From assembly GCA_039881145.1 (NCBI GenBank), contig JAYKKI010000137.1, forward strand, positions 794,501 through 858,500: 64,000 nt of DNA, read 5' to 3'. Below are positions 47,421 through 58,555 of this stretch, one piece after another. Position numbers and translations under genes: made by a program. The stretch's first letter is position 1; the number at the start of each line of letters is the position of its first letter. Source of the stretch: Druceiella hillmani (Eukaryota; Arthropoda; Insecta; Lepidoptera; Hepialidae). The notes under the pieces were generated by a model. The model worked only from the letters and a program-made list of their open reading frames with translations, had not been told where the DNA came from and made no database searches.

Positions 47421-48886
47421 TTTCAAAATTTATTTAGCCAATAGTGACAATATGGTATTGTCGAAAAATGATTATTTTTATTTGCATTGCTCATATGATG
47501 TAATTAGGAGGAAATATTTGGTTATTATATTTATGACAAACCGTAAGCTGCTATTTTCTTACTGGATGTGCTCGAAACTTTATTCACGTAGACTTTTAAA
47601 AACAATTTTAAATTGAACTAATGCCATGTATAATAATTAAAAAATTTATGTGCGATTTATGCTAAAACTTATTATACCTTCTTTTTTAGTTTGTCGACTT
47701 CAGTAAAATCAATATTATAAATATTATTCTAATATATTGGTTATATAATACACGTAATTTTAGGATTATGTGCTGAAATTGCTATAATTTATTTCTCAGT
47801 GTATAAGTTATGATATATAATTCAGTTTCAATGACTAGTTCTTTTAAGTTCTTTAATCATAATTTTAATTTCTCGGCGGTCTACTGACGAGAAAAAACAT
47901 TTTGACAACTTAAAAAATGATCTAGTTATAAAATTTCAACATAACCTTTAGTCAAGGACAGAAAAATTGAGTTGTGAGGTCATTTTTAAAAGGGCTTATT
48001 TTATAGGCAGCCTTTTTTAATGAAATAATTGTATCTTGCGAGAGCGAATAATAAGATTAGGGATATTCTCAATCTGCTGCCACCAATAAGTTTAAAAACT
48101 CATAAATTTTGTATATTTCAACCAATCTTCATATTTATTTACATTTAGCTAAAAGGTAAATTTAAGAGTAGTCAACTTCCCTCATCTCCGTGGGTTATAA
48201 TAAAATTTAATCCTTAAACCAAAAATAAAATTCAATTTGACAGGTTAATTGCCTTTGAATCCATTTATTTGTGGTCAATATTTGTATGTCTGTGCATACA
48301 ACTTATTCATAATCTGTTCGGCGTTAAAATTGTATTATTACAAAATTTATTAAATTGTAGGTGGCATTTGGTTGACGGAAGATATTAATTACCTACCTAT
48401 ATTTTAAGTTTTAGCCAAACGTATATAATATATATAATATAGAATAAACTAGAAATGCTAGGTCATTAATATGCAAATGAGTCAACCTATATCTTTTATT
48501 TGGACAAATTTAAAAAAATGTGGCAATATTACACAAATATACTTCTTAACAATCGATGGTAATTTTGAGTTTTCTAACAATTTCTTCCATTTGCATTGTT
48601 TTATAAAAGAAGCTTAAGAAAAAGAAAAGGACATTTGAATTACTCTTTGCTTCTTAATTATAACCTTAGTTAAATTTTAATTATGGTTTTAAAATAAGTC
48701 TTGATTTATGTATTTTTTAATATGACAATAATCATATATAATTAAAGGCAATCAGAAAGTTTGAATCTTTTTGAATAAATAGTTATTGTTGCGAAATTAT
48801 AGTTGATTTTTGATATTGTATAATACGCGTCAGTGGCTTTTGTTCAATATTTGTAATACGTGTGCGAGTTATTTAAATTAGTGAAA
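47421..48886. other. Non-coding DNA, nothing recognised
   Basis: A/T-rich sequence. An 88-codon frame overlapping the R1 copy (47,350-47,616) has no motif. Confidence 0.5.
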
Positions 48887-49010
48887 ATGTCGTTTTTTAA
48901 TGCGAGCAAATATTGGAGATGATTGCAATGTATGCCGAATGCAATTATAATACTGGCAAAGTACCTTAGCATATACGCTATACGATACCGGAACCAAGCT
49001 TAACATTTAG
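48887..49010 (+). pseudogene. Fragment like the DUF4817 helix-turn-helix of transposons
   Basis: After ATG at 48,887 (MSFFN) and a frameshift, the frame EQILEMIAMYAECNYNTGK is read, then a stop, then HIRYTIPEPSLTF. The pattern E-x-x-x-M-I-x-x-Y-x-E-C-x-x-N with a following RYP-like segment matches the short N-terminal domain (DUF4817) common in arthropod transposon proteins. The match ends at a GTAAGT (49,011). It is short, so the call is tentative. It could also be the start of a domesticated gene, though the stop argues against that. Confidence 0.4.
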
Positions 49011-49505
49011 GTAAGTTCAATGCCATCTAAAACAAAACAATTTCAATTTTAATTATTATATACGCTTGCACTAATTAATTTCAAAATATGTATATCATGA
49101 AACGTCGCACACAATGTACTTAGTAAATGAATAAATGATAAAAGGAAGCAAATGCATCGAATTAAGGCCATATCTTTTTAATGAGATATTGTTAATTTAC
49201 TAGTTGTTACCATTCTAGTATGTAAGTAAAGTATGTTGATTGATTTTATAACGAAACCTACGCTTTGTTTTTTAGTTATTTATCCGAAAGATATAGGACA
49301 ATTCATCAACATGAAATATCAATAAATTTGACAATTTACAGTAGTTGCCCGCTGCCAAATTTACGATTTAAGGTGCTCATTTAAACAAATCCTGATTTCA
49401 TACAAATATTAAACTTTAATTATTTTATAAACTAGGCGACGGATTTAAAAAAATGTTATTTGGCGGGATTACACATGATTAATTGCAAGAGAGGTTAAAG
49501 TGGCG

Positions 49506-49507
<2 letters not shown>

Positions 49508-49577
<70 letters not shown>

Positions 49578-49592
49578 AATATATATATATAA
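49508..49592. repeat. (AC)n-(AT)n microsatellite
   Basis: About 46 bp of AC followed by about 37 bp of AT, one of the few AC runs in the window. Confidence 0.98.
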
Positions 49593-50896
49593 TTGAAAAG
49601 GTATTATTAAAAACCCCCGATTCTATTACATTGTTTTGAAGTATTACTTAGAAGTTTGATAACATGTTAGGACCTTCCTCGACCTACAAAAATTTTTTAT
49701 CTACAACTTGCGATCCGGTAAAATATATTCACATGTATTAACTAAATGTCCAAGCAAACTGTTCAGTTCGTAAAAATAACAAAATGTTACCACCTTCTAC
49801 AGTTGTTTTCTCCCTATAGCTTGCTCTTATACACGTGACGCGGTAGTATCATAAGCAGTTTTACAAATAAATTCACGAATACCTTTTTCCATGCTAAGTA
49901 CATCACCAGAAAGTAAAGCTATATATAATTAATGATATACCTTGTCTTCTACTTTCTTCTTCCAAAAAACCTAGAGCTAACCTAACAATTTGCAGATAAA
50001 ATGTGTAACTTGAAATTTGTTCTAAGGATATCCAAAGTAAAATTTAGAACCATAAGTCATGTTTTCTTATAATTAAACAAATGTAACCATATTTCCACAT
50101 TAAGGCGATATTATTTATTAAGCGTCTTTTTAATGAGTTATGTTAGTTATTAGAGGCTAACATGCAATCATAAGAAAAACAGAAGAAAAGCATGTTTTAT
50201 CTATACTTCGTCTCTTCTATAACATTTGGAACAATACTCTCAATTCCCAAATGTATTATCGTTATCTATTAATATCCATTTAGATATCCTTTATTAGGTA
50301 GTTAGTTAGATAGCCCTTTATTAGGCACCAAATTAAAAACTACATCCCCATAATATACATGCATAGTTAAGTTGTACATTCAAATATCGTCTAGTAATAG
50401 TCGCTATTACTTTAAATGATAATTGCCTTTATTATCTGTCTTTCGTTTCCTGTTGGTTTGCCCAATCAAAGAGAAATATTAAACTCGTTAACTTAAATAC
50501 AGTATCTGAACGATTCTTCACATTATTATACTCATATATAATCCACTATCTCACTGAGGTTCCTCAGTTTTTAAGATAAGTACAGAAGATATATATTTAC
50601 CTAATTAAAGTAAAGAAAAGCACTCTAATATAACTCTGAATCTTCTGACTTAAAAATCATTGAGTGCTGCGAGATTTGATATAAGCAGTAAGTTGAAACT
50701 TAGTCATTTTAGGTCCAACCCTTTTTAAATTAAAAATAATTAATTCTTTTAGAAATACAACGCTACGGAAAGTACGAGTCAATTTGATTAATATACTTAA
50801 AAGTTTATGCTTTAATATCAATTATATCGGGAATTAACAAATATGATTTCGTTTATTCCTTAGGATACAATTTTACTAATTTTATAGGCATATTTA
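49593..50896. other. Non-coding DNA, nothing recognised
   Basis: A/T-rich sequence. 'ccctttattaggcacc' near 50,310 repeats part of 'tcctttattaggtag' at 50,288. No gene seen. Confidence 0.5.
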
Positions 50897-50915
50897 TATG
50901 TGTATGCATGTATGC

Positions 50916-50984
<69 letters not shown>

Positions 50985-51002
50985 GATATATATACATAGA
51001 TA
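50897..51002. repeat. (TG/TA)n microsatellite
   Basis: TATGTG units pass into about 60 bp of pure TA and end in a CATAGATATATA repeat. Confidence 0.97.
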
Positions 51003-51560
51003 TAATTTTTTGTACAGATGTGTAACTGAGAACCATATACTTTATATTGCTTGTCTCTTAGAGTTTTTAAAATATATTAGAACTTTCACGAACGAGGAAT
51101 CAGTATACAAGGTGAGAGAGCTATGACTATAAATATTAGTTGCTCGTCTTGAGTACTAGGTTGATACCATTTGTGAAATTTTCTGTAATACACGTAGAAA
51201 ATATCGAGTAAAGAAAATGTTGATTTAATATTTTCAATTTAATTAAAAATTGCGACACAATTTAGAGTTTTTCACGATATAAAAATTCACATAAAATACA
51301 CTAAATACAGTTAAACTAGGTAACGAAATATAAAAGTAATTAAGGTTAAAGGGTGTACACAATTAAATAATAATAATATTAATAACACTATTTACTATTA
51401 ACGTACTTCGGACATGAAAAATACTCGAGTTGCAATTAGAATTTTTTCAATTATTTTTCCATTCGACAATAATGGTAGTTTATCATATTTATGCCAGGTA
51501 AATAAAATATATATTTACTATTATATGACCGAGAAATACCTGAAAATACAATTAATATTA
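51003..51560. other. Non-coding DNA, nothing recognised
   Basis: A/T-rich spacer. The short frame at 51,414-51,602 runs into the following tandem repeat and is not supported. Confidence 0.5.
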
Positions 51561-51928
51561 TATGTAGGATACCATATTTACCTTGTGACAACGTCACATT
51601 GAGCAATTATTACAAAATTGTACATAATTAACTGCTTGCAAGTTATGAATATTGTATGTAGGATACCATATTTACCTTGTGACAACGTCACATTGAGCAA
51701 TTATTCCAAAATTGTACATAATTAACTGCTTGCAAGTTATGAATATTGTATGTATGATACCATATTTACCTTGTGACAACGTCACATTGAGCAATTATTC
51801 CAAAATTGTACATAATTAACTGCTTCCAAGTTATGAATATTGTATGTATGATACCATATTTACGTTGTGACAACGCCACATTGAGCAATTATTCCAAAAT
51901 TTTGCATAATTAACTGCTTGCAAGTTAT
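51561..51928. repeat. 94-bp tandem repeat, nearly 4 copies
   Basis: Units start at 51,561, 51,655, 51,749 and 51,843 with 'tatgtaggataccatattta' (or tatgtatgat). Each unit holds a small inverted repeat tgtgac-aac-gtcaca and 'aactgcttgcaagttatg'. Units differ by one to a few bases, so the array is young. The last unit has decayed the inverted repeat (gtgacaacgccac). Confidence 0.97.
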
Positions 51929-52535
51929 GGTTTTCAAAATATTTAGCAAATTAACTTTTTAATTAGGGGTGATATTCTAAATCAAAGGTTTACAGTTTAA
52001 CTGTGGCAATTAAATTGAATTGAGACTTATTTTAGCTGAGTCTTTATATTAGGTTTATATCTAATAAATTTGCCGTTTTTTCCAGCGAAACTTTTCCGAT
52101 TGGTCACACAAATATGCATAGAAATCTTATTATTATACTGTCCAATTTATTTTTAATGTTAAACCACTTAAAAATAATTTTTGTAATCAAGTATCTTAAG
52201 AATTAAATATTTCAATATAAAGTAATTTTTTCAAAGAAAGCTAAATGCAGATCAAAGTAATATTCTCTCTCTCAATTTTCAATGTCGCCCAAATGTAACA
52301 GCGGGTAACAACTAATTTTTATGTAAATACAGACATATTTGTACAAAAAGACGTGAATAACCTGTTCAGGTGTATCTTAATTCACGTCTATGTAGCATCT
52401 CTGTTCAGTATACAATCGTCAATATTTATGAAGGTTATTAAACTACATATGTTCTTGGAATATCGTTACGCCTATCCCCACAGGGAGTAACCTGTTTCGC
52501 GCGAGGATAGAATAAACATAGCTATGTAAACAAGT
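51929..52535. other. Non-coding DNA, nothing recognised
   Basis: A less A/T-rich patch just before 52,536 ('cctatccccacagggagtaa', 'tttcgcgcgaggatag') could be part of the unit described next. Confidence 0.45.
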
Positions 52536-52662
52536 ATGGCGTACATCACTAAAGCAACAATAGTTGCAGACGCTATAACGTGTTTGACGACGGAAAAAAA
52601 TGAAAGCTTATTAAAGCTCCGTTTAGAAAAACTTGACATGTTTACGCAAATACAAGCTGTGG
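52536..52662 (+). CDS. Possible N-terminal coding exon or retroelement gag start
   Basis: ATG in a good context (caagtATGG) opens MAYITKATIVADAITCLTTE, then SLLKLRLEKLDMFTQIQAV, and reaches GTAAGT at 52,663, a strong donor-like site. The Leu/Lys-rich stretch 'LKLRLEKLDMFTQIQAV' resembles the coiled N-terminus of BEL/Pao-type gag proteins. A host first exon is the alternative. Beyond the donor the frame continues only into a TA microsatellite. No other gag, protease or polymerase block lies nearby, so this is a weak call. Confidence 0.3.
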
Positions 52663-52709
52663 TAAGTCTTCAATCCAGATCAAATCTAAATGAACTTGTA
52701 AATGGAGTT

Positions 52710-52710
<1 letters not shown>

Positions 52711-52760
<50 letters not shown>
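52711..52760. repeat. (TA)n microsatellite
   Basis: About 50 bp of near-pure TA. It creates a false Tyr-Ile extension of the preceding open frame. Confidence 0.97.
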
Positions 52761-52763
<3 letters not shown>

Positions 52764-53230
52764 ACAAAATTTACTTTACCTTTTCTCTTTGCGGTAACAA
52801 TTTGAATGGTAGCTTTTTATTAGACGGTTTACGCACATTCTGAATGTTATACTGATATATTTTTCTTCTTTTATACTATGTAATTTTTTTAAACCGGACG
52901 ATAGGACGTGACTTTTTTAATGAGATTCTCTTTAAATTAATAAAATAATTTTTCACATTTTTCTTAAAAGTAACATTTCATTTTCTATACGTATTTCAAA
53001 TATGAGCATAAAAAATAAAATGAGCTGTCACTTAGTTCAAATTTCTTTACTCATTGGAATTTTGTTTTGTTGGTATTTTACAGAAATAATTAAATTCAAT
53101 GTAGTTTCATCCAACGATGATTTTAACTGTGGAATAGTTTTTTCCTTAAAGAATATTATTTTGTATGGAATACATATGGCGTTTATTTTGTAGTAATTCC
53201 TTAACACTTAATTTCTATTCATGACTGAAT
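52761..53230. other. Non-coding DNA, nothing recognised
   Basis: Short 63-codon frame at 53,002-53,193 has no motif. Confidence 0.5.
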
Positions 53231-53428
53231 GAAACTATATGATGTCGTATTATTTTTACTTTATTTAAATTCTTAATCACTACCTAGGTTTCGCGGTATG
53301 ACGAAATCTTCATGTGGACAATTTGTACAGATTCAAATTGCCCACGTAAAAATTTTGTCATACAACGAAACCTAGGTCGTGGTTAAGAAATGAAATAAAG
53401 TTGAAATAGTACTACATCATGTAGTTTC
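53231..53428. repeat. Foldback element copy C
   Basis: Arms 53,231-53,325 and 53,334-53,428 pair around the loop tacagatt. The left arm begins gaaactatatgatgtcgtat, and the right arm ends actacatcatgtagtttc. Both arms hold 'acctaggtttcg' or its complement. The inner 'ggacaatttg/caaattgcc' defines a subtype shared with copy A. Confidence 0.93.
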
Positions 53429-54540
53429 ACTAAGTTGTGAATAACTATTAAGAATATTATCTGTTAATATGAATAACGATGCCCAAAAAAGAAAGTTGTC
53501 ATAAACGATCAAGGAAAAGAAAGTCGTCAACAAATGTATTTAATTAAAAAATTATACAGCTGTATACTGTATATCACAAAATACATCTCCACAGCGTTAT
53601 TTATTGGCTTATGTGAATCAATGCCTCTGCTGGGGTATGTATTTAGCAATGTCACGTACTATTTAAGATTTTCCCAATGATTTTATTAGCATGATTAATT
53701 TTGAATTTTCCTATCTTAATCGCAAATAAAAGGGATTCATTAATCAAGTTTACTTTTCCCATTTTCAATAAAAACAAAGTTACACCTTTACTTTCTCTTA
53801 ACCTTCTTAAGGAAACAAAACCACTTACGGGATTTTGTTAGGCAAAATACACGAATAAATTTTTCGGTAATCCATAAGCTTAACATATGACTGAAATTAA
53901 TTTTGAAAGTCAGATTACTGTTTATACGATGTGAAGGCCAAGACGATAAATATATGTGTTGCCAATATGACACGAGGCGAAGAAGTGATATCAAAGTATT
54001 ATGTAAAAACTTTTCAATAAAGCTCGTTTTTTCTTTTTATTCTTTCAAATATGTAATTTTTTATAAGTCTTTTTTTAGTTTTTACAGTATTTGTTTGAAT
54101 TGATTTAATCTAAGTGGTAAATAAAATAGCGTGTTTTGTTTATACATATTTCGCCATGGTGTCATGTGATAATGTTTTAATATATGTGTGTTCGCTTCTT
54201 ATGAGTAATAAAGCTCTTTAATAAATATAGTTTGCTTGCATAGAAAATTTGAAAAAATAATAAGTAGAATCTCGTGCAAAGAGTGTTTCGTATTAAAATA
54301 TTTAATTATATATTTTAAGCATTATGGAACTGAACTAGTATTTTCCAACTTTCAAAAGAAAATTAATTTAAACTTTATTTGTATGAATACAAGAAATGTG
54401 TACCAAAGATATACGAACGATATGCGTCCAATATTCGTGTAAACCATCTTAAAATAATATTTTAGTAACTGGAGAAATAATTAAAATATGATAAAAAGAA
54501 AACCAGTTGCAATACTTTCTGTTTTTAAACAAGAAATTTA
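53429..54540. other. Non-coding DNA, nothing recognised
   Basis: Four short frames of 66-68 codons on both strands lack motifs and are treated as chance. Confidence 0.5.
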
Positions 54541-54794
54541 TTGAATATATTTGGCGTTAATTTTGTAGAAATTCATTATTCGCAATTAAATGAAACTACG
54601 TGATGTAGTATTATTTCTACTTTCTTTAATTTCTTTACCACAACCTAGGTTTCATTGTATTACAACATCTTCAGGTGGGATATTAGCAAAGATTATCTCT
54701 GCTAATATCCCACCTGAAGATGTTGTAATACAACGAAACCTAGGTCGTGGTAAAGAAATAAAAAAAGTAGAAATAATACTACATCACGTAGTTT
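54541..54794. repeat. Foldback element copy D, best preserved
   Basis: Arms of about 95 bp (54,593-54,688 and 54,700-54,794) are almost perfectly complementary around an 11-base loop aagattatctc. Arm order: aaactacgtgatgtagtatt, atttctactttctttaattt, ctttaccacaacctaggttt, attacaacatcttcaggtgg, gatattagca. An unpaired left extension 54,541-54,592 (ttgaatatatttggcgttaa) is shared with copy B's left flank and, inverted, with copy E's right flank. The near-perfect pairing means it is young or kept by gene conversion. A 68-codon frame across it is only the palindrome read through. Confidence 0.96.
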
Positions 54795-55149
54795 AATTTA
54801 ATTGTGTCAAGAAATTTATATTAACGTGTGTAGATACATCAGTTATTATTTTTGCTACTTTTAATTATTTGATTGTAAATTACATTTAACCAATTACATA
54901 ATTTCCAGAAAATAATTACCTCACGTAAAGAAACGTGAATGAGTTTTGATTAACATAGACCTTATTACCTACATAAACGATGTTTTTATTACATATTTGT
55001 AAAATATAGCTTTAAATATAGAAATGGTTTTGACATTCAAATTTTGAGATATTTAATTTAGTAAAATATAACTCGTATGTGTCTCATATTTTAATAAAGT
55101 TCATACTAAACTCTTTTGACAGGCAGACACCGCAATAATTCTATAAGTA
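54795..55149. other. Non-coding DNA, nothing recognised
   Basis: A/T-rich spacer with no features. Confidence 0.5.
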
Positions 55150-55335
55150 TTCCCTTTTCTGAATATCAATACGGAACTTTATGACAGGTGTGGGTCGTCA
55201 CCGAAATGTTGATAGGGAACGCTACAAAAGGTGTGTGTCGTTACCGAAATGTCGATACGGTACATTATAAAATGTATAACTGGTTATCGAAATGTTGATA
55301 CGGTATGGATCGTCACCGAAATGTTCATAGGAAAC
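55150..55335. repeat. Degenerate tandem repeat, period about 46-50 bp
   Basis: 'gtcaccgaaatgttgatagg', 'gttaccgaaatgtcgatacg', 'gttatcgaaatgttgatacg' and 'gtcaccgaaatgttcatagg' recur at roughly even spacing with 'ttataaaa' type linkers. About four units. Confidence 0.8.
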
Positions 55336-55340
55336 GTTAT

Positions 55341-55545
55341 AAAAGTAGGGTTAAACACAAGGTATATTGCCATTGACGACAAAGCGTTGCGCCTTCATGA
55401 ATATCAATTCATGAAGGCGCAACGCGTTCGTCAGTTCATCAATTCGCAACCGCTAATCGTGTGGGGCTGAACTGATATTCTGGTTGACTGTAAGCGAATG
55501 ATCTCCTAATAATAAGTACATTAAAATAAGTAAATAAATAAATCA
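55341..55545 (+). repeat. SINE-related element with a perfect palindrome inside
   Basis: The head (gggttaaacacaaggtatat) and body (gtggggctgaactgatattc, tggttgactgtaagcgaatg) match the SINE at 19,456 and 58,364, and the tail is (AAAT)n. Where the other copies carry the B box, this one has an 18-bp perfect inverted repeat (55,384-55,401 and 55,408-55,425, gcgttgcgccttcatgaa) around a 6-base loop. The B box is therefore lost or replaced. Confidence 0.65.
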
Positions 55546-55588
55546 ATCAAATATAATGGATTGTATCAGACAATGTCCATTACGAAAC

Positions 55589-55591
<3 letters not shown>

Positions 55592-55648
<57 letters not shown>

Positions 55649-55655
55649 GTATGTG

Positions 55656-55690
<35 letters not shown>
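55592..55690. repeat. (TA)n microsatellite
   Basis: About 100 bp of TA with TGTA interruptions. Confidence 0.97.
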
Positions 55691-55691
<1 letters not shown>

Positions 55692-55794
55692 TTGCAAATA
55701 TGATCTTCATATGAAGTCCTCAATTATTATGAAGTGAGATATTTAAAAAAAAAATTTTTTATTTACATGTATAATAGGGAAATTTTTTAGCCGT

Positions 55795-56330
55795 AGATCC
55801 GGCCACTATTCTGATACCATTTATAAGAACTTCCAAATAAAATTATTTTGGGTAACTTATTATAAAGACTTTTAGGCGTGTTTCTATACGAACTTTTTTT
55901 TAGTGTTTAAGCACTTTATACAAAATATAAAATTTTGACATGACGTGTGATTTGTCACTCTCTATAATTTTTCAATCTAGGGTTTGAAAACTTTTTGATA
56001 CCAGCATTCATTAGAATTTCCAAATAAAATAATTTCTGTTACCTAATCAACAATTTCAAGAGATATAGACCACAATAAAAACCTCCTTTCTAGTTTTTAA
56101 ACTTCATATCCATAATATTAAGTTTTGAAATTACACGTACATGTCTTTTTAATTTTTCAACTACAGGTATGAAAATTTCGGAAAATTTCTTCCTTCTAAC
56201 AATCCTAATTCATAATAACTTTCGAATAAAATTACATCTATTAACTTGCAATAGACAACACTGAATTCAATACGCTCTTGGTCGGTTTATTTATTATTAG
56301 TCTATAAATTTTGACAACGACCTCACTCAA
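55795..56330. repeat. Very degenerate tandem repeat, about 187 bp x 3
   Basis: The blocks 'cttccaaataaaattatttt', 'tttccaaataaaataatttc' and 'tttcgaataaaattacatct' recur about 187-195 bp apart. Each is followed by 'aaattttgaca', 'aagttttgaaa' or a similar stretch and 'tttttcaatc/tttttcaact'. Old and diverged. Confidence 0.6.
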
Positions 56331-56496
56331 GTTAATTTCTTATTCACGTGGACCATTTTTAAAGATTTTATTTAAAGATCCTTTTAGGTAACAATAATGA
56401 AATTTTCTTATTATTAATTTCTATTTGAAATAACTTTGTTTAGAATTTTTATTTTTGCGATTTATTACCTTTGATATAAAATAAAGACAATTAAAT

Positions 56497-56790
56497 AAAA
56501 CTACGTGGTGTATTATTATTTCCACTTTATTTAAGTTCTTTACCACGACCTAGGTTTCGTTGTATTACAACATCTTCAGGTGGGCTATTAGTAAAGATTT
56601 CTGCTATCTATCTATCTATAAATTCTTGCTATCTGGAATCTTTGCTAATAGCCTATCTGAAGATGTTCAAATACAACGAGACCTAGGTCGTGGTAAAGAA
56701 CCTAAAGAAAGTAGAAATAATACTACATCGCGTAGTTTCATTAATTGTTAATAATAAATTTCTACAAAATTAACGCTAAATATATTCAAC
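56497..56790. repeat. Foldback element copy E
   Basis: Arms at about 56,497-56,600 and 56,638-56,739 carry 'taccacgacctaggtttcgt' and 'gagacctaggtcgtggtaaa'. The 37-base loop contains a ctat microsatellite. A right extension to about 56,790 (aattaacgctaaatatattc) is the inverse of the left extension of copies B and D. This shows that the full arm is about 160 bp and that each copy keeps the extension on one side only. Confidence 0.93.
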
Positions 56791-58363
56791 AAAATAAAGA
56801 AAAAATAATAAGTATTAGTTATTAACTTAACCAGTTAGAATAAACTTAGTGAATGAAAAAATTTCACTCTATATATTACAGCCAGCCATTCACCGTCCAG
56901 ACTTTTATAATGTATGCTGTATGTTTAATTTTTTATTCAAGTAATATACTTTACTTAATTCTTTGCTTTCACAGTAATAATAAATTTTGTAAAATCTAAA
57001 TTACAAAGAAAATTCGCGAAAAAAGGAACCAAAATGTTTCAAGCATTCGATCTAGGTTTTTATTAGCATAATTTTTAAAGAAGCTTTACCGAAGTTACGT
57101 GGAAAAGTTAACCCATTTCACTGTCATTATTTTCCCTAGAACTGAAGGAACTCAAAATTTCATAACTTCTTCGAATCTTATATAATTAAAGTCAATGTGA
57201 AACGTACTGTAAGCACGGAGATGCTTGTATTCTAAGTTTCATAATTGTTGTGACAACAGTTTAAGACTTTAATGTTATCTCTCTATTGTTTTGTATACGA
57301 AGTTTTGTAGGTCTTGAGAAAATGTTATTAATCAATTTAATGTTTTTGCTTTCCAGGATAGACTGAGATATCGATGTTAATCTCCTAATTGATTTGTTTA
57401 TTTAATATTGTATATACATGGTTTTGTGTATTTCTTTATTATTGAATTCTTATCAAACCAATAGTAAACCATTAGCTAGATTTATATAAGTACGCATGGT
57501 ATTATTTTTTGTAATTTTTTATTCCGCTTTCAATTATTGAATAAATTTTACTTTAATACCTATCATATAAATTCAGTATGCGTGTTGAAGGGCAGAGGGG
57601 TCTTTATATACCGTTCCTTTTATTAGGGTTGTTTTCCTCAGTAGGATCATAAACGGAACTCTTGTAAGATCACCCTCATTTTCATCTAATAGTTCATTGC
57701 AATAATTTTTCGCTAAAATCGTCTAACGTAGAAATTTGAATTTTGGTAAAATTATTAAACAGTTTAATACGCGTATATTTCAGTATCTAAAATATATGCT
57801 TGAAAAGCGATAAGAATTTTGTCGAAAGCAATAATGTTATTTTAAGAAATATTAATTAATTAACATCGGCTTAGATTTTGACTCGTGAAGATCATTTTTA
57901 ATTACAATTTTTTTTTAAAAGAGCAGTGCTGGAAGTCGCACGCCGTTGTTATTCTTGTTTATAATATTAAGTGGGATCTAACAATAAAAAAGCGCTTCAA
58001 GGAAACGAATGTGGCGTTAAAGAGGCTTGTCCATGCTTAAAAATGATCTAGAGGAAGTTCCAACAATTCTTAAGTCGTGATTTTGAGCCGGACGACGATT
58101 CAAGATCGGGCATACGCTGAATTAACTAGTGATAAATTTATGAAATCTGTGCAAAAACCATTAGAAAAATACAGGCATATGTAATTGAACAAACTCTTAA
58201 GTTGAATGCACTAACAGTTCACATGATCATTTAAAAATGCGCAAGTTTCTTTTATAGTTAGTATGACGTTCCATGCTAACTATAAACTATGTATATAATA
58301 ATAATTTATGTAATGCTTCAAATGTTTTGTGAGTACTAGATTTCATGTCTACCAACATGACTT
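56791..58363. other. Non-coding DNA, nothing recognised
   Basis: A few acceptor-like pyrimidine tracts (for example ttgctttccag at about 57,346) occur without an adjoining open exon. No gene seen. Confidence 0.5.
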
Positions 58364-58555
58364 ATATTTATTTATCTACCTTAATATATATATGACGGAC
58401 ATATTGCTACGAGAGCAATCTCTTACAGCCAACCATAACACCAGTCCAGCCCCGTTCGATGAACGGCCAGGAATCGAACCCGAATCCGCGCGGTGCGCCG
58501 CATCGTCAAAGGCCCTATGCCTTGTAATCGACCCAACAAATGACAGCGACGACTA
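58364..58555 (-). repeat. tRNA-derived SINE, copy 2 (inverted)
   Basis: Read on the minus strand: head with 'gattacaaggcatagggcct' and 'gatgcggcgcaccgcgc', perfect B box ggttcgattcc, body 'gaacggggctggactggtgt' and 'ggctgtaagagattgctctc', then a T/A tail with ggtagataaataaa. It matches copy 1 over its whole length with moderate divergence. Confidence 0.87.

Noticed and set aside
51561..51928. CRISPR-like array
   Set aside because: The 94-bp units are directly adjacent with no unique spacers, and the context is eukaryotic.
54590..54796. 68-codon open frame on the plus strand
   Set aside because: It runs through both arms of foldback copy D, so its second half is dictated by the complement of the first.
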